Notes: a model not told the origin generated them from the sequence alone. A stretch of DNA of 12,627 nucleotides from an uncultured Ruminiclostridium sp. (GCA_934462775.1 CAKSIR010000061.1:1-12627), one strand, 5' to 3'. Positions 5,744 through 12,560 are shown, numbered from the stretch's first letter. Made by a program: numbers and translations.

Positions 5744-6869
5744 ATTCATCGTAATCATCAAGGAAATGATGCCGCTCTCCGCCCTGCTTATAGGCGATAA
5801 CCGTGTCAAGGTTCACGTTTTCAACGCTCTTGAAAATATGCGACTCAACCTCGGGATTTACCTTTTTCAGCGTGCGGATAAGCTCCTTTATCTCAACGCG
5901 CTTCGAGCGGTTTTCCTCGTTATTGCAGGTAGTGCAGGTGTCGGTGAATTTGCAGGCGCACTGAATAAAATGCAGGCTGTTGCAGTCCCGCCACGCCTTA
6001 ATATCGTCCTCGCGGACAAGATACAGCGGACGTATAAGCTCCATTCCCTCAAAATTGGTGCTGTGCAGCTTCGGCATCATGGTCTGAATCTGCGCGCCGT
6101 ACAGCATACCCATAAGGATTGTTTCAATCACATCGTCATAGTGATGACCCAGCGCGATTTTGTTGCAGCCAAGCTGCTTTGCAAAATTGTAGAGATGACC
6201 TCTCCTCATTCGCGCGCAAAGGTAGCACGGATTTTTCTCAACGTGATAAACCGACTCGAAAATGTCCGACTCGAATATGCGAACGGGAATTTTCAGCCGC
6301 CGTGCGTTTTCCTCTATAACCTGCCTGTTGGCAGGACTGTAACCGGGATCCATTACGATATATTCAACCCCGAACGGGAATTTGCTGTGACGGTTCAGCA
6401 TCTGGAAAAGCTTAGCCATAAGCATTGAATCCTTGCCGCCCGAAATGCAGACAGCCACCCTGTCGCCCTCTTTTACAAGCTGATAGGTGTTTATCGCCTT
6501 GGTGAAATTGCTCCAAATGCTTTTGCCGAACCTTTTGTGCAGGCTCCTTTCAACGCTTTCGCAAACCTCGTCCGCTTCCTGCTTCTGCATTTCGTTCATG
6601 AGCCACGCCATGTAGCCCCCTTGCAGGCTGTATGCGTCAAAGCCCTTTTCGCGCAGCCCCTCGGCAGCCCCAACGCTGAACTGACCTCTTGCGCAGACAA
6701 CGATTATCTTTTTTCCGCTGTGCTCGGCAAGCTCCTCCGCCATGTTATCGGCTGAAACCGAAACAGAGCCGGGAATTGCGCCGTACATCTTCTCCGTTTC
6801 GCTTCTCATGTCTGCAATTACGCAGCCGTCCCTGTTCGTCTTTTCAAGCTGTTCTACGGTAATTTCCAT
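5742..6869 (-). CDS. Rhodanese - TtcA-like PP-loop ATPase fusion (tRNA thiolation)
   Basis: The 375-residue protein joins a rhodanese domain (about 1-97) with persulfide loop VVCARGQFS (Cys59) to a PP-loop ATPase of the TtcA family (about 115-375). The ATPase part has SGGKDS (143-148), CYLCARMRRG (Cys215, Cys218), IALGHHYDDVIET (238-250) and a late cluster with Cys304, Cys306, Cys312 and Cys315. TtcA makes 2-thiocytidine at tRNA position 32 using a 4Fe-4S cluster held by three cysteines. The rhodanese part may hand over sulfur, as the C-terminal rhodanese of E. coli ThiI does. The start is the ATG at 6869, overlapping the tcdA stop by one base (TAATG), with GGAGG just upstream; a longer upstream frame only repeats tcdA DNA. 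The exact target nucleotide is inferred from family. Confidence 0.87.
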   Translation of the reverse strand: MEITVEQLEKTNRDGCVIADMRSETEKMYGAIPGSVSVSADNMAEELAEHSGKKIIVVCARGQFSVGAAEGLREKGFDAYSLQGGYMAWLMNEMQKQEADEVCESVERSLHKRFGKSIWSNFTKAINTYQLVKEGDRVAVCISGGKDSMLMAKLFQMLNRHSKFPFGVEYIVMDPGYSPANRQVIEENARRLKIPVRIFESDIFESVYHVEKNPCYLCARMRRGHLYNFAKQLGCNKIALGHHYDDVIETILMGMLYGAQIQTMMPKLHSTNFEGMELIRPLYLVREDDIKAWRDCNSLHFIQCACKFTDTCTTCNNEENRSKRVEIKELIRTLKKVNPEVESHIFKSVENVNLDTVIAYKQGGERHHFLDDYDE

Positions 6870-7651
6870 TATTCCTCCCCGCCTGCCTTTGCAATTACGT
6901 CGGCAGTCAGATCCCTCATAACCTCGCCTGCAATAACAAGTCCCGCCGCAGAGGGAACAAAGGCGGTACTGCCCGGAATGTCCCTGCGCTCGGTGCATTT
7001 GTGCTTTGCTCCCGGAGGGCAGACGCAGTTGGTGCGGCAGCTTATCGCCATATCGTCGATAGGTCTTCTCGGAATTTCCTCCGAGTAAACGACCTTCAGC
7101 CTTTTTACGCGGCGCTTCTTCATTTCGTATCGCATTACCCTTGCCAGCGGGTCAACCTTGGTCTTGTAAATATCCGCAACTCTGAATCCGCTTGGGTCAA
7201 GCTTATTTCCCGCGCCCATTGAGCAGATAATCGGCACTCCCTTTTCCTTTGCCTTCATAACAAGCGCTACCTTTGCAGTAACCGTATCCACTGCGTCAAC
7301 CACATAATCGTACTCCTCGAAAGGAAATTCGTCCGCGTTTTCGGGCAGGAAAAAGCACTTGTGGACGCGAACCTCGACCTCGGGGTTAATATCCTCCATG
7401 CGCTCCTTCATAACATCAACCTTGTATTTGCCAATGGTCTTTCGCGTTGCGATAATCTGGCGGTTGAGATTGGTAAGGCACACCTTATCGTCGTCAATAA
7501 GGTCGAACCTGCCGACGCCGCTTCGTACCAGCGCTTCACAGACGTAGCCGCCTACTCCGCCTACTCCGAAAACGGCAACGCGGCAGTTTTTCAGCTTTTC
7601 CATTGCAGCCTTGCCGTAAAGCAGCTCGGTTCTTGAAAATTGATTCAGCAT
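6869..7651 (-). CDS. tcdA: TcdA, tRNA threonylcarbamoyladenosine dehydratase
   Basis: TcdA uses ATP to cyclise t6A at position 37 of ANN-decoding tRNAs to ct6A. The 260-residue protein has the E1/ThiF-like fold: FGVGGVGGYVCEAL (28-41), the nucleotide-binding LIDDDKVCLTNLNRQI (51-66), DAVDTVTAK, CSMGAGNKLDP, and a C-terminal AFVPSAAGL helix. It lacks the downstream partners expected for a thiamin ThiF and matches TcdA length (268 in E. coli). The start is the ATG at 7651, placed by GGAGG five bases upstream; a TTG four codons earlier is unlikely. It sits between azlD and the TtcA-like gene, so two anticodon-loop modification enzymes are coupled. Confidence 0.94.
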   Translation of the reverse strand: MLNQFSRTELLYGKAAMEKLKNCRVAVFGVGGVGGYVCEALVRSGVGRFDLIDDDKVCLTNLNRQIIATRKTIGKYKVDVMKERMEDINPEVEVRVHKCFFLPENADEFPFEEYDYVVDAVDTVTAKVALVMKAKEKGVPIICSMGAGNKLDPSGFRVADIYKTKVDPLARVMRYEMKKRRVKRLKVVYSEEIPRRPIDDMAISCRTNCVCPPGAKHKCTERRDIPGSTAFVPSAAGLVIAGEVMRDLTADVIAKAGGEE

Positions 7652-7667
7652 AAATTCCTCCAAAGGG

Positions 7668-8000
7668 TCACAGAATTTTCATAAGGTAAATTATCAGCAT
7701 ATATACGGCAGTACCGCCGAAAACGCTGAGCAGCATATTGTGCTTCAGCTTGTAGGAAATCGCCACGACAGCCGCTGCCGCAAGCTTCGGGATACCCGTT
7801 CCCACAAAATCTCCGCCTATGTCCTTTAAGCAGTACACCACAAGCACCGCCATAATTGCGGCAGGCAGCATCTGACCCAGCCGCTCAAGCCACTGCGGCA
7901 TTTTTCTGCCGCCGCTGAACGCAATAAAGGGCAGCGCGCGCAGCAGAAAGGTAATGACTGCCGAAACGCCGATACCCAGCAGAATGCTTCCCGTTGTCAT
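7668..8000 (-). CDS. azlD: AzlD, small subunit of a branched-chain amino acid transporter
   Basis: AzlD-type proteins (about 100-110 residues) form, with AzlC, a membrane exporter for branched-chain amino acids and their analogues. This one has 110 residues with three to four hydrophobic segments and the family stretches TFLLRALPFIAF (17-28) and MLPAAIMAVLVVYCLKD (44-60). Its ATG overlaps the azlC stop in an ATGA arrangement, typical for subunits made in equal amounts. Export substrate in this organism is inferred from family only. Confidence 0.93.
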   Translation of the reverse strand: MTTGSILLGIGVSAVITFLLRALPFIAFSGGRKMPQWLERLGQMLPAAIMAVLVVYCLKDIGGDFVGTGIPKLAAAAVVAISYKLKHNMLLSVFGGTAVYMLIIYLMKIL

Positions 8001-8680
8001 TTTGCTTCCTCCTTTTTTCCGAAAAGAATAAGGAGCGCCGAGGAGATCAGCAGCGCAGGCAGCATAAAACCGCTCTGTCCGAAAATCAGCAGGCAGGCAA
8101 TTCCTACGCCTAAGCCTATAAGAGCGGGATAGCGCTTTTCAGCCTTTTCCCACCGGTCAACAAAAATCACCACAAACAGCGCCGTCATGCTGAAATCAAC
8201 GCCCTCAAGCTCAAAGGGGATAAGCTGTCCCAGCACTCCGCCCAGCACCGAGCCGATAATCCACGACCCCTTGCTCATAACGGCAACGTAAAACATCACG
8301 CTGTGCCTGTCATTTTCGGGCAGGTCAAGGCTACAGTTTACAGCGTAGGTTTCATCGGTCATTGTATGTATCATGTACAGCTTTTTCCGCCCCATTCTGC
8401 GGAAATCGTTCACAAAGGTAAGGCTGTAAAAGGTCTGGCGGCTGTTCATAAGCAGCGCCGTCAGCGCAATAGTCAGTATTGAAGCGCCGCCGCTGAGAAA
8501 AGTAATCAGCACGAATTGAAAGGCGCCTGTATATACGGCGGCGCTTGTCAGCAGCGAATAGTACCACGCAAGCCCCGATTCCTCCATCATTATTCCGTAA
8601 GCAATCGCCACGAAAACATAGCTGCACATAACGGGCAGCGACTTTATAAAGGCAGTTTTAAGCAATTCCTTTTTTGACAT
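7997..8680 (-). CDS. azlC: AzlC, large subunit of a branched-chain amino acid transporter
   Basis: The 227-residue membrane protein has the AzlC/YgaZ pattern: LPVMCSYVFVAIAYGIMMEESGL near the N terminus, YTGAFQFVLITFL (51-63), and LLMNSRQTFYSLTF followed by an aspartate, where the family has an (L/M)N-R--- motif. Several hydrophobic segments fill the rest. It is first in a four-gene operon (azlC, azlD, tcdA, rhodanese-TtcA) behind a consensus promoter. The ribosome binding site is a modest AAGGGTG. The transcript leader is only about 28 bases, too short for a riboswitch or T-box. Confidence 0.93.
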   Translation of the reverse strand: MSKKELLKTAFIKSLPVMCSYVFVAIAYGIMMEESGLAWYYSLLTSAAVYTGAFQFVLITFLSGGASILTIALTALLMNSRQTFYSLTFVNDFRRMGRKKLYMIHTMTDETYAVNCSLDLPENDRHSVMFYVAVMSKGSWIIGSVLGGVLGQLIPFELEGVDFSMTALFVVIFVDRWEKAEKRYPALIGLGVGIACLLIFGQSGFMLPALLISSALLILFGKKEEAK

Positions 8681-8714
8681 TTCATCACCCTTAGTCTACG
8701 TTTTGCACTGTGTT

Positions 8715-8743
8715 ATTATAGCCCATAAATCCGAGTTTGTCAA
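8715..8743 (-). promoter_or_regulatory. Sigma-A promoter of the azlCD-tcdA operon
   Basis: On the minus strand TTGACA (8738-8743) and TATAAT (8715-8720) are perfect hexamers with a 17-base spacer, about 35 bases before the azlC ATG. No clear operator was recognised around it. Confidence 0.92.
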
Positions 8744-8765
8744 TAGGAATTGTTCAGTATCTTCT

Positions 8766-8805
8766 GAAAAACAGGTGGGGAACTTTTCGGAAAAAGTCCC
8801 CCACT
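8766..8805 (-). terminator. Intrinsic terminator after upp
   Basis: The minus strand forms a long stem: GTGGGG with CCCCAC and ACTTTT with AAAAGT, around a short CGG-type loop (8775-8804). CTG and then TTTTTC follow at 8766-8774. It lies 15 bases after the upp stop and just upstream of the azlC promoter, closing the uracil operon. Confidence 0.85.
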
Positions 8806-8819
8806 GATTTGCATAATAT

Positions 8820-9479
8820 TCAGTCCTGCGGCTTATAGCTGACTGTTCCGCACACTCTGTCGCCTGCGTCGCCGAACGAGGTATAGATATAGCCCTTTTC
8901 GTTAAGCGGACCGGGAGCATATTTTGCCGTGTAGATCGGAACGTCGGGATACTGCTCGTGGAGCAGCTTTAAGCCAACCTCAGACGCAAGAATACACATA
9001 AATCTTACGTCCTTGCAGCCTGCTTCCTTGATGAACTTGATAGCGGCGGCGGCGCTTCCTCCTGTTGCAAGAGCGGGGTCGACAATAATTACGGGACCGT
9101 CGGCAACGTCAACAGGCAGCTTGAAGTAATACTTCTGAGGCTCAAGGGTTTCCTCGTCACGGAAAAGACCGATATGTCCTACCTTTGCGGTAGGAAGCAG
9201 CATTCTCAGTCCGTCAACCATGCCAAGACCTGCGCGGAGAATAGGTACGATTGTGAAATCCTCGTCAACAACAGGCGACATAAAATCCGAAACAGGACCG
9301 TGAACAAGAATTTCCTTTGTTTTTAAATCCTTAAGCACCTCGTAGCCCATAAGGGTTGTAATTTCCTTTGTAAGCTCGTTGAATTCCTTTGAACCTGTGT
9401 TCACATCGCACATATGTGTGAACTTGTGAACAATAAGAGGATGAGTAAACACCGTTACGTTTTTAAGAAAATCTTCCAT
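8820..9479 (-). CDS. upp: Upp, uracil phosphoribosyltransferase
   Basis: Upp converts uracil and PRPP to UMP. The 219-residue protein shows HPLIVHK (13-19), VPILRAGLGMVDG (78-90), VGHIGLFRDEETLEP (100-114), the PRPP loop VDPALATGGSA (133-143) and the uracil site GDAGDRVCGT (203-212). Two usual positions differ: the PRPP loop has Ala where most have Met (VDPMLATG), and GDAGDR is followed by VCGT where many have xFGT. Both look tolerable. An AAAGGA ribosome binding site precedes the ATG, four bases after the DUF523 gene. Last gene of the uraA operon: uracil taken up by UraA is trapped as UMP here. Confidence 0.96.
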   Translation of the reverse strand: MEDFLKNVTVFTHPLIVHKFTHMCDVNTGSKEFNELTKEITTLMGYEVLKDLKTKEILVHGPVSDFMSPVVDEDFTIVPILRAGLGMVDGLRMLLPTAKVGHIGLFRDEETLEPQKYYFKLPVDVADGPVIIVDPALATGGSAAAAIKFIKEAGCKDVRFMCILASEVGLKLLHEQYPDVPIYTAKYAPGPLNEKGYIYTSFGDAGDRVCGTVSYKPQD

Positions 9480-9483
9480 TTGA

Positions 9484-9945
9484 TTATCCTTTCGAATTTG
9501 TACCCTTCAGTACGTTCTTAAGCCTGTCAATTTCGTCTTCCGTAAAGACCTCAATGCCGTTGTCAAGGAAAAGCTGAGCTGTTACGCCGTTTCCCTCGGT
9601 TTTCCCTCCCGTGAAAGTGCCGTCGTAGATAACGCCCTTTCCGCAGGACGGGCTTTTAGCCTTTAAAACAGCGTACTGCGCCTTGTTGAGCTTCGCTAAA
9701 TCCAGCGCCGCCTTAGCGCCCCTTGCGTATTCCCTTGTAACGTTTTTTCCTGCGCTTGAAATCACCTTTCCGCCCTGTATTTCAGCGGGGCAGCGGGGCG
9801 TTGCAAGTCCGCCCGCCTGCTCCGGACAAACGCCTATAAGAACGTTACCCTTTGCAAGCGCCCTGACGTCTTTGCTGCGGCAGTTTTTTCCGTCATATCT
9901 GCAATTGCAGCCAAGGAGGCAATTGCTTACTACTATTACCGCCAT
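9484..9945 (-). CDS. DUF523 family protein, cysteine-rich
   Basis: This 153-residue protein matches the DUF523 pattern: VSNCLLGCNCRYDG (6-19), GVCPEQAGGLATPR (38-51), KSPSCG (97-102) and a C-terminal helix. The cysteines at 9, 13, 15, 40 and 101 lie in the conserved motifs and suggest a metal or Fe-S site; the family's biochemistry is, as far as I know, not settled. Its ATG overlaps the uraA stop by one base (TAATG) and it has only a weak ribosome binding site, so it relies on coupling to uraA. Being between permease and phosphoribosyltransferase hints at a role in pyrimidine metabolism, but that is inference. Confidence 0.88.
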   Translation of the reverse strand: MAVIVVSNCLLGCNCRYDGKNCRSKDVRALAKGNVLIGVCPEQAGGLATPRCPAEIQGGKVISSAGKNVTREYARGAKAALDLAKLNKAQYAVLKAKSPSCGKGVIYDGTFTGGKTEGNGVTAQLFLDNGIEVFTEDEIDRLKNVLKGTNSKG

Positions 9946-11387
9946 TACTTTTTCTTCTGCTGAATTTCTCCGCCGATTTCGTCAACCACTACGACAGGAG
10001 CTTCTTCAAATTCCTCTTCGCCCAAATCAAGCTTGCCGTTGTTTACTATAACGTTTGTGATAATACCAACGATAAGCGCAACCGCAAGAGAGGTGATTGA
10101 AAGAATCGGTCCCTGCGTAATCTCGTTGAAGCCGAAGTCGAACGTAAGTCCGCCGATACCCGTTACGAGAATGGCGCTTACTACGAAAAGGTTCTTGCTG
10201 TTGTTAAGGTCAACGCGTTTAAGCATCTGTAAGCCGCTTACTGCGATAAAGCCGTAAAGGGCAATGCACGCGCCGCCCATTACGCACTTAGGAATTGAGT
10301 TAATGAATGCAACGAACGGTGTGAAGAACGATAAAATCATGCAGCAGAGCGAAGCTGTGAAGATAGTTATAACGGACGCGTTTCCTGTGATAGCAACGCA
10401 GCCGATTGATTCGCCGTAGGTTGTATTTGCGCAGCCGCCGAAGATTGAACCTACGATTGAGCCTAAACCGTCGCCCATGAGAGTCTTGTCAAGACCCGGG
10501 TCTGTGATAAGGTCGCGCTCAATGATATTGCCAAGATTCTTGTGGTCTGCAATGTGCTGAGCAAGCTCAACAACCGCAATCGGGATATAGATAAGCGCAA
10601 TGTTTCCGATTGCAGCGCCGTCAATCGGGTATGTGCCGTTTGTTTCGATTGCCTTGAGGAAGAAGAACTTAGGATAGTCTACAATGCTTGTAATGCTGAA
10701 TTCGCCGAACGCGTTCACAAACGGGGTGAAGTCGAGAATCTGCATATATTCAATGCCTGCCGCATTGCCGATAATCGTAAGGATAAGAGCGAATACATAG
10801 CCTGCGCCTATACCTATAATAAACGGTATAAGCTTTACCGTCTTTGAACCCTTTACGGAAGAAATTACGATTGCAAGGAATGTAACCAGACCGACAAGGA
10901 TTGTCAGCAGGTTGTAGTCGCTGCCGCCGTTGGTTGCCAGCCAGCCGGTAGCAGTGCCTGAAAGGCTTAAACCGATAAGCGCAACGATAGGACCTATAAT
11001 TACGGCGGGCATAAGCTTGTTTACCCAGCCGGAACCGATAATCTTAACCAGAATTGCGATTACAACGTAAACCAGGCCTGCAAAAGCAACGCCTATTATT
11101 ACGCCCCAATAGCCGTAATTCTGTCCGATTGTTGCGGCGTAAGCTCCGAGGAATGTGAAGGAGCTTCCCAAAAAAACCGGGCTCTTTCTCTTTGTGATAA
11201 GGATATAAACGATTGTGCCGATACCTGCGCCGAAAAGGGCTGCCGCGGGGTCTGCATCAAGTCCGTAGCTTGTAACAAGCAGCGGAACAAGCAATGTTGC
11301 CGCCATAATAGCAATCATCTGCTGGAATGCAAAAACGAGGGTCTGTTTGAATTTCGGCTTATCGCCGACGTCATAAATTAGTTTCAT
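9945..11387 (-). CDS. uraA: UraA-type uracil/proton symporter (NCS2 family)
   Basis: The 480-residue membrane protein imports uracil with protons. It begins MKLIYDVGDKP and then FAFQQMIAIMAATLLVPLLV, typical of bacterial uracil permeases, with about 14 hydrophobic segments. Substrate-site residues known from E. coli UraA are present: VELAQH (273-278, Glu274 and His278) and NTTYGES (321-327, Glu326). The residues before NTTYGE are GGCA where UraA has GGPP. The C terminus is a charged tail ending in lysines. The start at 11387 has AGGAGA upstream; the frame stays open for 32 codons further, but that stretch lacks family similarity. The neighbouring upp supports uracil over xanthine or other purines. 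First gene of the uraA-DUF523-upp operon. Confidence 0.94.
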   Translation of the reverse strand: MKLIYDVGDKPKFKQTLVFAFQQMIAIMAATLLVPLLVTSYGLDADPAAALFGAGIGTIVYILITKRKSPVFLGSSFTFLGAYAATIGQNYGYWGVIIGVAFAGLVYVVIAILVKIIGSGWVNKLMPAVIIGPIVALIGLSLSGTATGWLATNGGSDYNLLTILVGLVTFLAIVISSVKGSKTVKLIPFIIGIGAGYVFALILTIIGNAAGIEYMQILDFTPFVNAFGEFSITSIVDYPKFFFLKAIETNGTYPIDGAAIGNIALIYIPIAVVELAQHIADHKNLGNIIERDLITDPGLDKTLMGDGLGSIVGSIFGGCANTTYGESIGCVAITGNASVITIFTASLCCMILSFFTPFVAFINSIPKCVMGGACIALYGFIAVSGLQMLKRVDLNNSKNLFVVSAILVTGIGGLTFDFGFNEITQGPILSITSLAVALIVGIITNVIVNNGKLDLGEEEFEEAPVVVVDEIGGEIQQKKK

Positions 11388-11492
11388 TTGCGATTCTCCT
11401 GTTCGATTTTTTGGCTGACTGCTGTCACAGCGCATTATTGCTGAATTTCCCCATTTCATTTTATACCCCGTGCCAGTCTGCACTAATTCAAT

Positions 11493-11521
11493 ATTATAGC
11501 TTTTTTCGACATTGATGTCAA
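11493..11521 (-). promoter_or_regulatory. Sigma-A promoter of the uracil operon, with AT-rich upstream region
   Basis: TTGACA (11516-11521) and TATAAT (11493-11498) have a 17-base spacer on the minus strand. The DNA upstream (11522-11575) is almost pure A/T with phased A-runs, like an UP element. The transcript leader to the uraA ATG is about 100 bases; it holds a GUGC/GCAC hairpin, a GCUG/CAGC hairpin and short upstream ATG codons. I saw no PyrR-type binding loop and no terminator there. Confidence 0.92.
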
Positions 11522-11707
11522 TAGGTTTTTTGATAATTTCATAGTTTTTTTATAGGAAATATGTAAATAATTTTTCACATAAATTCAGGCGCTGTCAGCA
11601 AAGCCGCGATAAGCTGTCCAAGCCCGTACAATGCCCCTATGCGGTGCAAACGCTCAGGCGGATACAGCCGTAAATGGCTGACGGCTGCTGCTTAAGCCTT
11701 GCCGTCA
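11522..11707. other. Gene-less stretch: AT-rich part, then a GC-rich patch with a broken minus-strand frame
   Basis: Bases 11522-11575 are the AT-rich DNA behind the uraA promoter. Bases 11576-11706 turn sharply GC-rich. On the minus strand this part holds a 38-codon open frame without a start (11578-11691, stop at 11575-11577) that ends RIGALYGLGQLIAALLTAPEFM; an in-frame TAA at 11692-11694 cuts it from VNDGKA upstream. A hairpin CAGCCGT/ACGGCTG lies at 11665-11687. It may be the decayed end of a gene or a dispersed repeat; no functional gene is supported. Confidence 0.4.
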
Positions 11708-11736
11708 TTGACATTTCCCTCATTTCCTCGTATAAT
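11708..11736 (+). promoter_or_regulatory. Sigma-A promoter of the DUF4258/YgiT gene pair
   Basis: TTGACA (11708-11713) and TATAAT (11731-11736), 17 bases apart, face the toxin-antitoxin pair and give a leader of about 80 bases. The leader is A-rich without obvious structure. Confidence 0.9.
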
Positions 11737-11823
11737 ATATTTACAGAACTTAAATCCACCGCAAGTAAAAACAAATGGAATGAAAAAGTGGGGAACAATA
11801 TAGAATTATAAAGGGGTGGGCTG

Positions 11824-12153
11824 ATGAACGAATTGACAGCGAAACAAATTCAAGAACTTGCGACTGATAAAAGCAACATCGAAATGTCAAGCCACGCAAA
11901 TATACAGTGCATAAAGCGCATAATAAACAGCAAAGATATATTGAACGTTCTTTTGCACGGCGAAATAATAGAACAATATCCTAACGATTATCCTTTTCCG
12001 AGCTGTCTTGAGCTCGGAATGTCCCTTAACGGAAAGCCGCTGCACGTCTGTTGCGCAATAGGCGGCGGAAAGCTGTGGGTTATAACGGCATATTATCCCA
12101 CAAAGGATAGATGGGAAAGCGACAATAAAACGAGAAAGGCGGTAAACAAATGA
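11824..12153 (+). CDS. DUF4258 domain protein, probable toxin of a toxin-antitoxin pair
   Basis: The 109-residue protein carries a DUF4258-like core: SSHANIQCIKRIINSKDIL (22-40), GEIIEQYPNDYPFPSCLELG (46-65), GKPLHVCCA (70-78) and WVITAYYPTKDRWE (85-98). This is the layout of small RelE/MqsR-like folds, with His24, Arg32 and His74 as candidate active residues. It begins behind AAGGGGTG and overlaps the next gene, a YgiT-type zinc-finger protein, by four bases (ATGA). Toxin first and zinc-finger antitoxin second is the MqsR-MqsA order. RNase activity is inferred from family and context; the fold similarity to MqsR is remote. Confidence 0.83.
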   Translation: MNELTAKQIQELATDKSNIEMSSHANIQCIKRIINSKDILNVLLHGEIIEQYPNDYPFPSCLELGMSLNGKPLHVCCAIGGGKLWVITAYYPTKDRWESDNKTRKAVNK

Positions 12154-12374
12154 CCTGTTTCTTTTGTAAAGGCGATATGGTGGACAGCACAACCACCTTT
12201 ATGGTGCAGCTTGAAAACTGCATTGTTATTGTAAAAAATGTACCTTGTCACAAGTGCAGCCAATGCGGAGAGGAGTCTTTTTCAATTGAGGTAACGGAAC
12301 GATTGGAGCAGATTGTTGACAAATGCAAAGAGGCACTGACAGAGGTTGCAATCGTAAGCTACACAGCTGCATAA
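12150..12374 (+). CDS. YgiT-type zinc-finger protein, probable antitoxin (MqsA N-domain-like)
   Basis: The 74-residue protein has CFFC (Cys3, Cys6) and, about 30 residues later, CHKCSQCGEE (Cys33, Cys36, Cys39). The pairs Cys3/Cys6 and Cys36/Cys39 match the zinc ligands of the MqsA/YgiT N-terminal domain. The helical C-terminal end (45-74) is far too short for the DNA-binding helix-turn-helix domain of full MqsA, so it probably neutralises the partner protein without being a strong autorepressor. Translation is coupled to the DUF4258 gene through ATGA. A terminator follows 13 bases after the stop. Confidence 0.87.
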   Translation: MTCFFCKGDMVDSTTTFMVQLENCIVIVKNVPCHKCSQCGEESFSIEVTERLEQIVDKCKEALTEVAIVSYTAA

Positions 12375-12387
12375 TACTAAAAAAACT

Positions 12388-12425
12388 AAAGCGGCAATGT
12401 CCACAAGGGCAAAGCCGCTTTTGTT
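12388..12425 (+). terminator. Intrinsic terminator of the toxin-antitoxin operon
   Basis: AAAGCGGC (12388-12395) and GCCGCTTT (12414-12421) form a perfect 8-bp stem around an 18-base loop, followed by TTGTTATTG. The minus strand reads AGTTTTTTTAG after the stem, so it may also stop transcription from the right. Confidence 0.82.
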
Positions 12426-12515
12426 ATTGTGTTGAGCCGCAAGCTGTCTAAATTCATACTGCATCTGCACCGCTTTGCGCCATGTGTGACCACCCCGCCG
12501 CAAGCCGTCCATTCC

Positions 12516-12560
12516 AACAAAAAAGTAAAACCGCCCGAACGCACTGTTCTAGCGGTTTTA
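12516..12560 (-). terminator. Intrinsic terminator of the tRNA-fMet transcript
   Basis: On the minus strand TAAAACCGC (12552-12560) pairs perfectly with GCGGTTTTA (12526-12534), followed by CTTTTTTGTT (12516-12525). It starts four bases after the encoded CCA end of the tRNA. Confidence 0.88.

Noticed and set aside
6870..6998. Longer rhodanese-TtcA protein starting inside tcdA
   Set aside because: The upstream 43 codons are tcdA DNA in another frame; GGAGG and the TAATG overlap fix the start at 6869.
6869..7651. ThiF-like adenylyltransferase that could belong to thiamin biosynthesis
   Set aside because: Length, NLNRQI region and C-terminal AFVPSAAGL match TcdA, and there is no thiS, thiG or thiH nearby; the neighbour is a tRNA thiolation enzyme.
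11388..11483. Longer uraA protein starting 32 codons upstream
   Set aside because: The extension overlaps the transcription start region, has no permease similarity and lacks a good ribosome binding site; AGGAGA points to the start at 11387.
11388..11486. PyrR-type attenuator before uraA
   Set aside because: No PyrR binding loop and no terminator with a T-run were found in the leader.
12282..12512. Minus-strand 76-codon frame starting MDGLRRGGHTWRK
   Set aside because: It runs antisense through a terminator and into the zinc-finger gene, with no ribosome binding site; only the GC-rich strip itself was kept as an observation.
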